A stretch of DNA of 64,000 nucleotides from positions 1 through 64,000 of IMG/VR virus record IMGVR_UViG_3300020433_000743; one strand, written 5' to 3'. Source of the stretch: a virus. Under the pieces are notes generated by a model. The model saw only the letters and a program-made list of their open reading frames with translations, was not told the origin of the DNA and searched no databases. Positions 33,006 to 41,203 of the stretch are shown here, one piece after another. Both the position numbers and the translations under genes were made by a program. Every line of letters starts with the position of its first letter. Positions within the stretch are counted from its first letter, which is position 1.

Positions 33006-33242
33006 TTAAAGAACCTGTACAACTCCATTACAATCAGGAAAGTCTGCAAATAATTTTTTTTCTATACCCATCTTTAAAGTCATAGCACTCATAGCACATG
33101 TCTCACATGCACCACTAAGTCTTATCTTAACAAACTTAGTGTCTTCTTCTATCTCTATAAATTCAAGATACCCTCCATCAGCCTCAATGTATGGAGAGAT
33201 TTCTTTAAGTGAGTTTACTACATTATCTCTAGTTAGTTCCAT
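33006..33242 (-). CDS. Nfu-type iron-sulfur cluster scaffold
   Basis: 78 residues, exactly the NifU C-terminal/Nfu domain. EADGGYLEF and SGACETCAMSAMTLKMGIE with C46-x2-C49 are the signature; the CxxC pair holds a [4Fe-4S] cluster at a dimer interface for delivery to apo-proteins. In cyanobacteria Nfu supplies photosystem I. Located just upstream of the NdhI gene, which needs two such clusters. Confidence 0.93.
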   Translation of the reverse strand: MELTRDNVVNSLKEISPYIEADGGYLEFIEIEEDTKFVKIRLSGACETCAMSAMTLKMGIEKKLFADFPDCNGVVQVL

Positions 33243-33318
33243 AAGATATTAATAATACACCTAATACAAAAAGCACCAATGGTGCGATTACGAATGTTAA
33301 TGATTCACTTAATTCCAT
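33229..33318 (-). CDS. 29-residue membrane peptide upstream of nfu
   Basis: MELSESLTFVIAPLVLFVLGVLL: a short acidic N-terminus and one helix. Overlaps the nfu start by 14 bases. A third single-helix peptide in the ndhI neighbourhood; unknown. Confidence 0.45.
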   Translation of the reverse strand: MELSESLTFVIAPLVLFVLGVLLISYGTN

Positions 33319-33326
33319 TCAGAACC

Positions 33327-33497
33327 TTATTTCTTTTTAGGTGCTTTACCACCAACCCATGCTTCATTCTCTGGGGTGCTAGGATCATCTTTAATGTAAT
33401 GTCCTTTATCGTTTCTTGCTCTCTTTGGTTCTACAACTGGTTTTGCAACCTCAGTCTTTGGGGTTTTACCAGCTATAAGGTCTCCGAAATGTGACAT
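33327..33497 (-). CDS. 56-residue Lys/Pro-rich protein, unknown
   Basis: Starts MSHFGDLIAGKTPKTE; conserved-looking middle (GHYIKDDPSTPENEAWVGGK) and basic end. Preceded by the composite element TATAATAAATA at 33523-33533. Function unknown. Confidence 0.65.
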   Translation of the reverse strand: MSHFGDLIAGKTPKTEVAKPVVEPKRARNDKGHYIKDDPSTPENEAWVGGKAPKKK

Positions 33498-33522
33498 TTT
33501 AATGTACTAATAACTACGGTTA

Positions 33523-33533
33523 TATTTATTATA
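33523..33533 (-). promoter_or_regulatory. Composite TATAATAAATA element
   Basis: TATAAT and AATAAATA overlapping, 26 bases before the ATG at 33497. No good -35, so it more likely acts as a late promoter. Confidence 0.45.
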
Positions 33534-33702
33534 AAAGAATTGCACCAATGATAAAACCTTTAGCAAAGGCAATACATTGAATTTGATAATCAGTCAAGTT
33601 AAATTTATCTTGAAACTTCTTTATGATTTTCTTATCCCATTCTTTTGCATGGTACAAAGCATGCACAATAGGATTCATTTTGTCGTGATCATTACAAGAC
33701 AT
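33529..33702 (-). CDS. 57-residue protein, unknown
   Basis: Starts MSCNDHDKMNPIVHALYHAKEW; amphipathic helix in the middle and hydrophobic C-terminus (FAKGFIIGAILL). GGAG lies 7 bases before the ATG, supporting translation. No family recognised. Confidence 0.65.
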   Translation of the reverse strand: MSCNDHDKMNPIVHALYHAKEWDKKIIKKFQDKFNLTDYQIQCIAFAKGFIIGAILL

Positions 33703-33723
33703 TGTTTTTCTCCGAGTGTATAT

Positions 33724-33734
33724 TATTTATTATA
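33724..33734 (-). promoter_or_regulatory. Composite TATAATAAATA element
   Basis: Third copy of this element, 22 bases before the ATG at 33702. Confidence 0.45.
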
Positions 33735-33843
33735 GTAATACAAGTATCAATGCGATTGTTGAAAGGATAACAGAGATCTTAGGAAGCACAGTTGTTTTCT
33801 CTAATACTTCTACTCTTTTAACTACATCATTAAGTTTAGCCAT
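33730..33843 (-). CDS. 37-residue membrane protein, unknown
   Basis: MAKLNDVVKRVEVLEK (helical, charged) followed by one membrane helix to the C-terminus. ATG overlaps the upstream stop (TAATG). Confidence 0.55.
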   Translation of the reverse strand: MAKLNDVVKRVEVLEKTTVLPKISVILSTIALILVLL

Positions 33844-34295
33844 TATGTTGATTTTTTAGGGGGTACTACGGGTGCAATAGCAAGAGGTGCTTGTTCTATT
33901 CTAATGGTTTGAGCAGGTGCAGACTGTGCTGCTTTCTCAATTAACATCTCCATATCTTTTTTAGATATCTGTCCGTTAGGGCCACTTCCACCGCCCTTGT
34001 CCATCTTCATAGTTCCATCACCTTTCTTGCTTGCTGTTTGAATTCCAAAGCTAGCCAAAACCCCAGTGAAAACCGAGGCTATGAAAGTTGGATCTATTTT
34101 TTGTTGAGGCACACCTGGTATAGCCACGTAATTCAATGTTAGTATTCCACCTGACCAGACAAGAACACCCAGCCGTACAAGTGTACTGATAATGGCTGCT
34201 TGCTCTTCTGAATCAGGAATGATTGCTTCCTTTAACTTACCAAGAGGGCCTTTCTTCTCTTCTTTTTCTTCTTTTGCTTCGACTTTTTCAGCCAT
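33843..34295 (-). CDS. Membrane protein with two helices, possible holin
   Basis: 150 residues: charged N-terminus (KEEKEEKKG), two hydrophobic segments at about 36-58 and 68-88, then a polar tail with GGGSGPNG and a Pro-rich end. The two-helix topology with charged ends would suit a holin or other lysis or membrane factor, but nothing diagnostic is visible. A 9-bp inverted repeat (34300-34319) precedes it. Confidence 0.65.
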   Translation of the reverse strand: MAEKVEAKEEKEEKKGPLGKLKEAIIPDSEEQAAIISTLVRLGVLVWSGGILTLNYVAIPGVPQQKIDPTFIASVFTGVLASFGIQTASKKGDGTMKMDKGGGSGPNGQISKKDMEMLIEKAAQSAPAQTIRIEQAPLAIAPVVPPKKST

Positions 34296-34299
34296 AGGA

Positions 34300-34319
34300 A
34301 TAGGAATAACTATTCCTAT
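34300..34319. repeat. 9-bp inverted repeat in leader
   Basis: ATAGGAATA-AC-TATTCCTAT at 34300-34319, 5 bases before the ATG at 34295. The only purine-rich stretch usable as a Shine-Dalgarno lies in its stem. Confidence 0.6.
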
Positions 34320-34327
34320 ATAGCAAC

Positions 34328-34570
34328 TTAAAGACCTAGAGGTGCAGAAGGTGCTGCAGGTGCAGCTTGAGGTGCTGTTGGAAGACCAGTTGTAGTAGGT
34401 AGTGAACCACCTATAGCACCTGGAAGTGCGTCACTAACTGCGTCCATAACTTTGGACTTAACGCTATCAATGAGTTGATCTCTCTGTACATAAGTAAATA
34501 TGCCCAACCCAATAACGGCAGCAGATACAACACCAGACGACAACGCGATGACATTTACGATTTTTTGCAT
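34328..34570 (-). CDS. Membrane-anchored Pro/Ala-tail protein, unknown
   Basis: 80 residues: one membrane helix at 5-28 (VIALSSGVVSAAVIGLGIF), an amphipathic helix, and a low-complexity tail rich in Pro, Ala and Thr. Promoter at 34598-34626. Confidence 0.7.
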   Translation of the reverse strand: MQKIVNVIALSSGVVSAAVIGLGIFTYVQRDQLIDSVKSKVMDAVSDALPGAIGGSLPTTTGLPTAPQAAPAAPSAPLGL

Positions 34571-34576
34571 TTTGTG

Positions 34577-34747
34577 TTAATGTTTTTTATATTCTTCATT
34601 ATAGTACGCTTTGTAATAATTTACAAGGCCTATGGTGGTGACTTGATTGCTTGACCAATCAGTTGCACACTTTTCTATACTATCAATAGTTGAGTGAGGG
34701 AACTTTCTATTCAATATTCCTTTCGCTTGTTCTTTAATTGTATTCAT
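34577..34747 (-). CDS. 56-residue soluble protein, unknown
   Basis: Starts MNTIKEQAKGILNRKFPHST; basic, helix-rich, ending in NYYKAYYNEEYKKH. Overlaps the upstream gene by 14 bases. Fills the gap between two longer genes. Confidence 0.6.
   Translation of the reverse strand: MNTIKEQAKGILNRKFPHSTIDSIEKCATDWSSNQVTTIGLVNYYKAYYNEEYKKH
34598..34626 (-). promoter_or_regulatory. Possible promoter TTGTAA-17-TATAAT
   Basis: -10 TATAAT at 34598-34603 is perfect, -35 TTGTAA at 34621-34626 is a 4/6 match; start codon 28 bases downstream. Confidence 0.45.
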
Positions 34748-34940
34748 CATCTCCAAGATATTCTAATGAGTATATATCATGGACATCATCAGATGTGTGC
34801 AAATCCAACCATTCCTCATACTCGTGAATTATAGCCCAAGCATCAGCCTCTCTACCTTCTTCGATTAATTCATTTAATCGTTTTACAGCATGAGTGTGAG
34901 TTGCATATAAACTACCGTCTAGAGGATTAGAAGTCTCCAT
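34734..34940 (-). CDS. Small acidic protein, unknown
   Basis: 68 residues, METSNPLDGSLYATHTHAVKRL, acidic helical remainder. Overlaps its upstream neighbour by 14 bases. No family recognised. Confidence 0.65.
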   Translation of the reverse strand: METSNPLDGSLYATHTHAVKRLNELIEEGREADAWAIIHEYEEWLDLHTSDDVHDIYSLEYLGDDEYN

Positions 34941-35355
34941 AATCTTTCTTCATGTATCTACCTAGAATATTGCTATTATAATATGCAGGAGTTCCATCGT
35001 CAAGAGCTTCCATCAAAACATTATTTAAAAATAATTGTTTTGTCTCTTCGTAATTTACCTTTCCGAGGGTGGTATGGAGGGATAAGATTTCTCTGGAAAA
35101 ATTTTCCTTTCCATAGGTGGATATGTCGGACTTGAGTTCTGGCGAACTTCCATAATACTTTTTCCAATCTGACTCAGAAGTAACTCTACGCTTTCCTCCC
35201 TTTGGTTTACGTTTTTGCACAAAGTACTTTCTACCGATGTACTTTTTACCTGTTGACTTATTAGTAATGAGGTAGACGTAACCGAAGAAGTCGCCAATAT
35301 CGTCAGAAGTGAAAGCTGTACCTTTGTAGTACCAGGGATTTTCATACTTCTCCAT
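34927..35355 (-). CDS. GIY-YIG-like endonuclease
   Basis: 142 residues. GYVYLITNKSTGKKYIGRKYF near 24-44 matches the GIY-YIG core (YVY...YIG with the catalytic Arg), and KKYYGSS with a later Glu/Asn (YYNSN) completes the fold. May be a homing-type or repair nuclease; as a free-standing gene in a phage it could cut competing DNA. Confidence 0.75.
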   Translation of the reverse strand: MEKYENPWYYKGTAFTSDDIGDFFGYVYLITNKSTGKKYIGRKYFVQKRKPKGGKRRVTSESDWKKYYGSSPELKSDISTYGKENFSREILSLHTTLGKVNYEETKQLFLNNVLMEALDDGTPAYYNSNILGRYMKKDYGDF

Positions 35356-35596
35356 CTTCAGCAGGTGTCTCTGGTGTTGGAGGTTCCTCTACATCTGCTA
35401 GAATATTATCAATCTCAGTAGCAGAGAACTTACCTGTTGCTTCTAGTTCATCTCTTTTACTTATAGCACCTGCAGGAGGATCATATGGCTCTGGTGTTAC
35501 AGGTGTATCATCTGGAGGAGTCTTGGTGGGATCTGTAATGTTCTTCCATATATCACCAATATCCTTCAGTTCTTTAGGATCTAATGTAGGTTGCAT
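35342..35596 (-). CDS. Acidic proline-rich protein, unknown
   Basis: 84 residues, very rich in Pro, Asp and Glu (TPPDDTPVTPEPYDPP), probably unstructured apart from a short helix. Follows a terminator. Unknown. Confidence 0.6.
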   Translation of the reverse strand: MQPTLDPKELKDIGDIWKNITDPTKTPPDDTPVTPEPYDPPAGAISKRDELEATGKFSATEIDNILADVEEPPTPETPAEDGEV

Positions 35597-35631
35597 AACT
35601 AATACAAATTATTGTAAAAATATTTAGACAC

Positions 35632-35659
35632 AAAAAAAAGAGGATTAAGAATCCTCTGT
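35632..35659 (-). terminator. Rho-independent terminator
   Basis: AGAGGATT-CTT-AATCCTCT stem followed on the minus strand by eight T, overlapping the stop codon of the gene at 35645. It closes the nrd-region transcript. Confidence 0.9.
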
Positions 35660-36022
35660 ATCTTTATATACTTCATATGCATCGTATTCACCGAACAACC
35701 ATGCATCTGCTTTTGCTGCTTCACGATATGCTTCAATACTCATATCTTTCAAACCTTCTACCTCTGATTCAGTTTCAACATATTTAACTCTGGGTTGTGT
35801 GTATCCATCCCAACCTTTATGAATCTCTCTGATTTGTTCATCCACACTATTCATTTCCATTTTAATTTTACCCTCAATCCAAAATTCTTTTAACCATGCA
35901 ACAAATCCTAATGCTAGATGTTGGATAAATGGATTCTTAAATTTCTTCTTAACCCATCTCTCGGCCTTTGCGTACCAAGGATCTGTGCCCTTGCCGAACT
36001 GTTTTTCGAATTCTATTTTCAT
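35645..36022 (-). CDS. Unrecognised protein downstream of nrdB
   Basis: 125 residues, charged, helical; WVKKKFKNPFIQHLALGFVAWLKEFWIEG is an amphipathic or partly hydrophobic helix near 23-51. One base from the upstream gene. Unknown. Confidence 0.65.
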   Translation of the reverse strand: MKIEFEKQFGKGTDPWYAKAERWVKKKFKNPFIQHLALGFVAWLKEFWIEGKIKMEMNSVDEQIREIHKGWDGYTQPRVKYVETESEVEGLKDMSIEAYREAAKADAWLFGEYDAYEVYKDTEDS

Positions 36023-36223
36023 TTAAAAAGATGAGTCTATGAGTGTTGATTCGTCAATATCAATTTCAGAATATGTAAGGCCATCCCAGTAAGAGTGGTA
36101 CAGCCTTCCCCAAATCACATCAAATTCTTCTTGGTTTAAATTTTTAAATAAACACTTGTCATGTAGATATACATGATATGTTTTATTAGAGTTTAAAACC
36201 TGAGAAGGTGTCTTTTTTAACAT
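36023..36223 (-). CDS. Small protein overlapping nrdB, unknown
   Basis: 66 residues, TYHVYLHDKCLFKNLNQEEFDVIWGRLYH; overlaps the nrdB end by 38 bases. The sequence looks compact and folded. Position after nrdB suggests a nucleotide-metabolism accessory, unproven. Confidence 0.65.
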   Translation of the reverse strand: MLKKTPSQVLNSNKTYHVYLHDKCLFKNLNQEEFDVIWGRLYHSYWDGLTYSEIDIDESTLIDSSF

Positions 36224-37316
36224 CTTGTTTAATTCCTCCTACAATGTAAGATTCTACTTCAGTTTCTTGTGGTGCAACTTGTAATCCTTTTGAGGATATC
36301 CAATGCTCTGTCCATGGTAATGGATTGTTTCTGATTGGTACATCATAAACAGGTTTAAGACCTATTGATCTCATACGCTTGTTAGCGACCCACTCAACAT
36401 ACTGTTGTAGTAATTTATGATTAAGTCCAATCATAGAACCATCTTTAAAGAGATACTCTGCCCATCTCTTTTCCTCATCAACAGTATTCATAAATGCTTG
36501 GATTATCCATGGTTCTTGCTCTTTAGCAATTTGAAGCATTTCTGGATCATCACCTTTTTTCCAATTATTTAGAATGTTTTGGGTGATTGCGAGGTGTTGA
36601 TTTTCATCTCTTGCAATGAGGGAGATGATCTTTGCAGATCCTTCCATGAGTTTGAGTTCACCAAAAGCAAAGCTACAAGCAAAAGATACGTAAAAACGGA
36701 TACCCTCAAGAATGTTAACATTAGCAACTGCCCTATATAAATGTTTTTTAAGATCTCTACGTGTCCATTCGGCATTGATATGATCTTTCCAACCCTCTCT
36801 CCAATTGTTACTTTGATCATACTCATGTGCTAGATTAATAAAATCATCATATGCTTTAGTAACACTGGATGCACGTTCTAGGATTCTTTCGTCAGTAAGA
36901 ATAGTATCAAACACCTCAGAGGGATCTGAATATACATTCTTAACTATGTAAGTGTATGAACGACTATGAATCATTTCCATAAGTTGCCATACATTCATAC
37001 AACCTTCCAACTCAGGAAGAGAACAATATGGTGCAAAAGCCATACCAGGTGCACGACCTTGAACACTATCTAACATTGTTTGATACTTTAAGTTAGATGT
37101 AAAGATATGCTTTTGTTGGTCATCTAATTGTTGATAGTCTCCCCTATCTTTCTGTAAGGAAACTTCTTCTGGTCTCCAAAAATATCCTAACTGAGACTTA
37201 GTTAAGTTCTCAAATGCAGGGTACTTAAAACCATCGTACCTCTGAACACCTAAAGGTGCACCAAAAAACATTGGTTGTTTTTTAGTATCAACTTGTTCTG
37301 TATTAAATACAGTCAT
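36186..37316 (-). CDS. nrdB: Ribonucleotide reductase small subunit (class Ia)
   Basis: 376 residues. MTVFNTEQVDTKKQPMFFG matches the T4 NrdB start, so 37316 is preferred over a start 17 codons upstream inside nrdA. Di-iron ligands appear in MEMIHSRSYTYI and DENQHLAITQN, with the radical Tyr in the first. Provides the radical for NrdA. Confidence 0.95.
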   Translation of the reverse strand: MTVFNTEQVDTKKQPMFFGAPLGVQRYDGFKYPAFENLTKSQLGYFWRPEEVSLQKDRGDYQQLDDQQKHIFTSNLKYQTMLDSVQGRAPGMAFAPYCSLPELEGCMNVWQLMEMIHSRSYTYIVKNVYSDPSEVFDTILTDERILERASSVTKAYDDFINLAHEYDQSNNWREGWKDHINAEWTRRDLKKHLYRAVANVNILEGIRFYVSFACSFAFGELKLMEGSAKIISLIARDENQHLAITQNILNNWKKGDDPEMLQIAKEQEPWIIQAFMNTVDEEKRWAEYLFKDGSMIGLNHKLLQQYVEWVANKRMRSIGLKPVYDVPIRNNPLPWTEHWISSKGLQVAPQETEVESYIVGGIKQDVKKDTFSGFKL

Positions 37317-37356
37317 TGAATCAACCACTTTTCTCCTCTTGGTAGTAGAATTTTTT

Positions 37357-39657
37357 TTAAATTGCACAGCTCTCGCAGACCTCCTCTTCTGAATCCATTA
37401 TATCATCGACTAAAGATTTTAATTCATTATCATCCGCATCTACATCATCTGACTTATTATCATATGTATTTTGATAATAAGAAGTCTTCCAACCATACTT
37501 ATATGTAGTTAAAAGATCTTGTGCCATCACTGAAGTAGGAACCTCAGCACCCTCATATTGTTGTGGGTTATAACTCCAGTTTCCGCTAATCGCTTGATCG
37601 AAGAATTTCTGCATAACAGCAACAATATTAATATATCCAATATTGCTAGGCATCTCCCAAAGAAGCGTATAGTTATTCTTAAGGGTGTTATAAGAAGGAA
37701 CAATTTGCTTAAGAGGGCCTTTCTTAGATTTTTTAACTGAGAGATAATCTCTTGGTGGTTCAATACCATTCGTTGCATTACAGACAACTGATGATGATTC
37801 GGATGGCATTTGTGCGGATAAGGTACTGTTTCGTACTCCATATTTTTTAACATCGTTTCTTAGTGTTTCCCAATCATAATGTAATTCATTAGGAACAATC
37901 TCATCAACGTCTTTTTTGTATGTGTCGATAGGTAATATACCGTGAGAATATTTAGTATTATCTGAATATTCACATGCTCCTTTTTCTTTTGCAAGTTGCA
38001 CAGTTGATTTAATTAGATTGTATTGGAATGCTTCTGTAAGATCATGTACTAATTTCCATGCTTCTGCATCCCCATAATTATAACCATTCTTAGCAAGATA
38101 GTGTGCTAATCCTATGAAACCAACACCGAGGGATCTTCTTGCCTTTGTAGCGACTTCTGCTGCTCTGACGGGGTATCGTTGAAAATCAATAAGTTCATCA
38201 AGACTCCTAACAGTAAGATCGCAGAGGCTTTCAAGATCCGAAAGATCCCTAATTTTGCCAATATTAATAGCAGAAAGGATACAGAGAGCAATTTCCCCAG
38301 AGTCATCGTCAATATGTTGTATAGGTTTAGTTGGTAATGTAATCTCCTGACACAAGTTACTCATCTCTACTTTATCAATAAATGATGAGTGAGAGTTGCA
38401 GTGGTCAATATTCATTATGTATATTCTACCAGTTTCTGCTCTTTCTTTCAAGAGGTCAAGTATTAATTCTTGAGCTCCGACTGTGATTCTTGGGATGGAT
38501 TCATCCAATTCGTAACTGCAATATAACTCATCAAAGTCAGGGGTGCCAAAACTCTCAAACAAGTTAGGACAATCATGAGGGGAAAAAAGCGAGATTTCCT
38601 TATTGTCGATAAACCTTTGGTAAAATAATTCACTTAACTGGATACTGTAGTCGAGTTTTCTGACTCGGTTGTCTTCTGTTCCTTTATTGTTTTTGAGGAC
38701 GAGGATGTCTTGGATTTCTTTATGCCAGATAGGGAAGTGGACGGTTGCTGAACCACCTCTGATACCGTTCTGAGTACAGCATCGTACAGTTGCTTCAAAT
38801 TTTTTAAGGAAGGGGACGACACCTGTGTGCTGAACTTCTCCCCCACGGATTTTAGAATTGATTCCCCTGATTCTACCTGCGTTAATACCGATACCAGCCC
38901 TCTGTGCGACATATTTGCCAATAGCCATATCACTGCTAAAGATACTATCGAGGGTGTCATCAATATCAACCAGAACACAAGATGCAAATTGACGAATGGG
39001 TGTTCGGACACCCGCCATGATCGGTGTCGGGATGTTGATCCTGTGCTTGGAGATTGCGTTGTAGTAGTTTCGGACATAATCAAGTCTAGTTTCTATAGGG
39101 TATTTTGAGAATATGGATGCTGCAATAAGCAAGTACATAAACTGTGGTGTCTCATATACTGCTCCTGTGCTTCTGTCTTGTACTAGATATTTATCTGCTA
39201 CCTGACGAAGACCTGCATAGGTGAAGAGATAGTCTCTATCGTGATCTATGAACGACTGGAGTTTAACATACTCCTCGTCAGAATACAAATCTAGTAACTC
39301 TTTGTCATATACTCCTGCATCTACACATCTAATCACATGATCCTTAACACTTGGATGCTCATGATAACGACCATACAGACTCTTCCTGAGTCCAAAGAGA
39401 AGCAGTCTAGCAGCAACATATTGATAGTTAGGTGTATCTAAAGAAATTAAATCACTAGCAGACTTAACTAATATCTCTTGTATCTCTGCAGTGGTAATAC
39501 CATCATAGAACTGAATACCTGATTGTATTTCAACCTGACTTGCAGAAACTCCTGCAAGACCTTCACAGGCCATATCGACCATCTTATGCATTTTTTCAAG
39601 TTGAAGAGGTTCCATGCCTCTTCCATTACGCTTTTTAACGTTAATAACGTTGCTCAT
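37357..39657 (-). CDS. nrdA: Ribonucleotide reductase large subunit (class Ia)
   Basis: 766 residues. Active-site region NSKIRGGEVQHTGVVPF, NIDHCNSHSSF, LGVGFIGLAHYLAKNG and SESSSVVCNATNGIEPPRDY are in order, and the C-terminus CESCAI holds the redox-active Cys pair that re-reduces the active site. Reduces NDPs to dNDPs. Transcribed with primase and nrdB from the promoter at 40649-40677; the stop overlaps no other gene but nrdB starts 41 bases downstream. Confidence 0.96.
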   Translation of the reverse strand: MSNVINVKKRNGRGMEPLQLEKMHKMVDMACEGLAGVSASQVEIQSGIQFYDGITTAEIQEILVKSASDLISLDTPNYQYVAARLLLFGLRKSLYGRYHEHPSVKDHVIRCVDAGVYDKELLDLYSDEEYVKLQSFIDHDRDYLFTYAGLRQVADKYLVQDRSTGAVYETPQFMYLLIAASIFSKYPIETRLDYVRNYYNAISKHRINIPTPIMAGVRTPIRQFASCVLVDIDDTLDSIFSSDMAIGKYVAQRAGIGINAGRIRGINSKIRGGEVQHTGVVPFLKKFEATVRCCTQNGIRGGSATVHFPIWHKEIQDILVLKNNKGTEDNRVRKLDYSIQLSELFYQRFIDNKEISLFSPHDCPNLFESFGTPDFDELYCSYELDESIPRITVGAQELILDLLKERAETGRIYIMNIDHCNSHSSFIDKVEMSNLCQEITLPTKPIQHIDDDSGEIALCILSAINIGKIRDLSDLESLCDLTVRSLDELIDFQRYPVRAAEVATKARRSLGVGFIGLAHYLAKNGYNYGDAEAWKLVHDLTEAFQYNLIKSTVQLAKEKGACEYSDNTKYSHGILPIDTYKKDVDEIVPNELHYDWETLRNDVKKYGVRNSTLSAQMPSESSSVVCNATNGIEPPRDYLSVKKSKKGPLKQIVPSYNTLKNNYTLLWEMPSNIGYINIVAVMQKFFDQAISGNWSYNPQQYEGAEVPTSVMAQDLLTTYKYGWKTSYYQNTYDNKSDDVDADDNELKSLVDDIMDSEEEVCESCAI

Positions 39658-40625
39658 ACCTTCTTCCAGTTGTTAAATTTAATTTTTGCTTCTAATCCCG
39701 AATATGTATTCGATTCTAATATGGGCATTATATCATACTTTGAAAGAACCATATCATTTATGTCCTTTTCCTTTATATTTTGTGGCCAGATAACAACACG
39801 CTCACCTCTGTCGATGGTAGATTCGATTCGTTTAAGAATCTCACTACTACGCGGCTCATTATCATACACCCATACAGGACGGCTAATACCCCACCCCCGA
39901 ACATCACCGTCTGCACCGCACATTGCAATGCTATTTCGAATGAATGTTGCGTCGAAGGGGCCTTCTGTAACATAGACTGTTTTTGTTTTGTTGATTTGTT
40001 CCAATCCGAACACTTTTGGTGCGTCATTATTAAACATCACAGTGATATATTTAACAAAGTTAGGGCCTAGAGCCCTTCCTTGAATCCCAATAAGATTACG
40101 TTCTGTATCATACATGGGAATAATAATTCGACTCTCATCCTTTTGGACAGAATCGAATGTTCTTTTTTTAGTATTTACCCAAGCTCTAAACTTCTTTGCA
40201 AAATAAAAGTTTGCAGGATCTAACATCCTTTTTTTAAGATACTCTTTTGCAATCGGAATCTCAGATGCTCTTGGAAGATCTAATTGTTTCTTAAAAATAG
40301 GTTTTTTAAATTCTAGTTTTGGTTCTTCTACAACAAAATTCTTACCAGTATAACCCTCTTTAAATTTCTCCATAGTATATTGTTTATGGAGTGTAGGATC
40401 TATCTGTTTTATAAAATTATTGAAGGACATACTAGCACCACAATTATGGCACTTGTAGTTGGTGTTAGTCTTAACTTGATATAAGTATCCTCTAGCCTTG
40501 TTTTTGTGCTTCTGAGAGTCACCACAGAGTGGACAACGAAAATTATATAAGTCTGCCTTCACTCTTTTAAATTTTTGAAGACGTGAAGACACTAATCCAA
40601 TAAACTTGGAATCAATGATATCCAT
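39654..40625 (-). CDS. 61: DNA primase (gp61)
   Basis: 323 residues. N-terminal zinc ribbon with C31-x2-C34 and C59-x2-C62 (CPLCGDSQKH, CHNCGAS), then a Toprim domain with VYVTEGPFDA and VWVYDNEPRS. Works with gp41 helicase in lagging-strand priming. Overlaps nrdA by 4 bases. Confidence 0.93.
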   Translation of the reverse strand: MDIIDSKFIGLVSSRLQKFKRVKADLYNFRCPLCGDSQKHKNKARGYLYQVKTNTNYKCHNCGASMSFNNFIKQIDPTLHKQYTMEKFKEGYTGKNFVVEEPKLEFKKPIFKKQLDLPRASEIPIAKEYLKKRMLDPANFYFAKKFRAWVNTKKRTFDSVQKDESRIIIPMYDTERNLIGIQGRALGPNFVKYITVMFNNDAPKVFGLEQINKTKTVYVTEGPFDATFIRNSIAMCGADGDVRGWGISRPVWVYDNEPRSSEILKRIESTIDRGERVVIWPQNIKEKDINDMVLSKYDIMPILESNTYSGLEAKIKFNNWKKV

Positions 40626-40635
40626 GTGGATATTT

Positions 40636-41022
40636 CTATTTTGTTTGTATTATACTAGATTCTACTACTGGTGTCAACACACCGCCCATAATTCTTTGTC
40701 CAACAGGACTAACTAAGAAACTTATTATACTTAACGCACCAAAAATACTCCACATCTTCTTCTCCATGATGCGAAGTCTTTCATCTACCTTGCGAATATC
40801 TCTCTCACACCCCTTCTTAATCTCTGTAGTAGAACGTGTGACTTCTTTGTGAAGCGATTCCACCTTCTCAAATAATACCGCATCTATTCTATCCTGCTTA
40901 TCTAACTTTTCATTATGGACAGCAAGTAACTGACCCATCTTAACAGAGTTATCCTGTAAAGATTGAACTACCTTTTCTAATCTTTCTAATATTGCTGCAT
41001 TTACGTTGTTCTTATCTTCCAT
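40636..41022 (-). CDS. Coiled-coil protein with C-terminal membrane helix
   Basis: 128 residues, start MEDKNNVNAAILERLEK (41022). Long coiled coil over residues 1-95 and one membrane helix near 98-118. A promoter for the primase operon lies inside its last codons. Function unknown. Confidence 0.7.
   Translation of the reverse strand: MEDKNNVNAAILERLEKVVQSLQDNSVKMGQLLAVHNEKLDKQDRIDAVLFEKVESLHKEVTRSTTEIKKGCERDIRKVDERLRIMEKKMWSIFGALSIISFLVSPVGQRIMGGVLTPVVESSIIQTK
40649..40677 (-). promoter_or_regulatory. Consensus promoter TTGACA-17-TATAAT for primase-nrdA-nrdB
   Basis: -35 TTGACA at 40672-40677 and -10 TATAAT at 40649-40654, 17-base spacer: a full match to the sigma-70 consensus. Start codon of gp61 is 24 bases downstream of the -10. 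Expected to be strong and active from the start of infection. Confidence 0.85.
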
Positions 41023-41026
41023 CTCT

Positions 41027-41203
41027 CTACTTCTGTGACCACCTCTTTCTAGCACCAGGCATCAATCCTCTTGCTAAGATTGGTGGTTTCTTTTTCTTGT
41101 TAAACACTGGAGGTGCTTCCCCTCCAACGGCTCCTGCAATAGCACCACCGCCAACATTGTTGACTGGTGCATCTTCGTCCATGAATTGTCTAAAAGTTTT
41201 CAT
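41027..41203 (-). CDS. Small basic protein with capsid-targeting-like leader
   Basis: 58 residues. MKTFRQFMDEDA resembles the T4 internal-protein leader (MKTxxEFxxE), with a possible prohead-protease site after MDE. Then a Gly-rich segment and a basic tail (NKKKKPP, ARKRWSQK). ATG overlaps the upstream stop (TAATG). Candidate internal head protein. Confidence 0.7.
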   Translation of the reverse strand: MKTFRQFMDEDAPVNNVGGGAIAGAVGGEAPPVFNKKKKPPILARGLMPGARKRWSQK

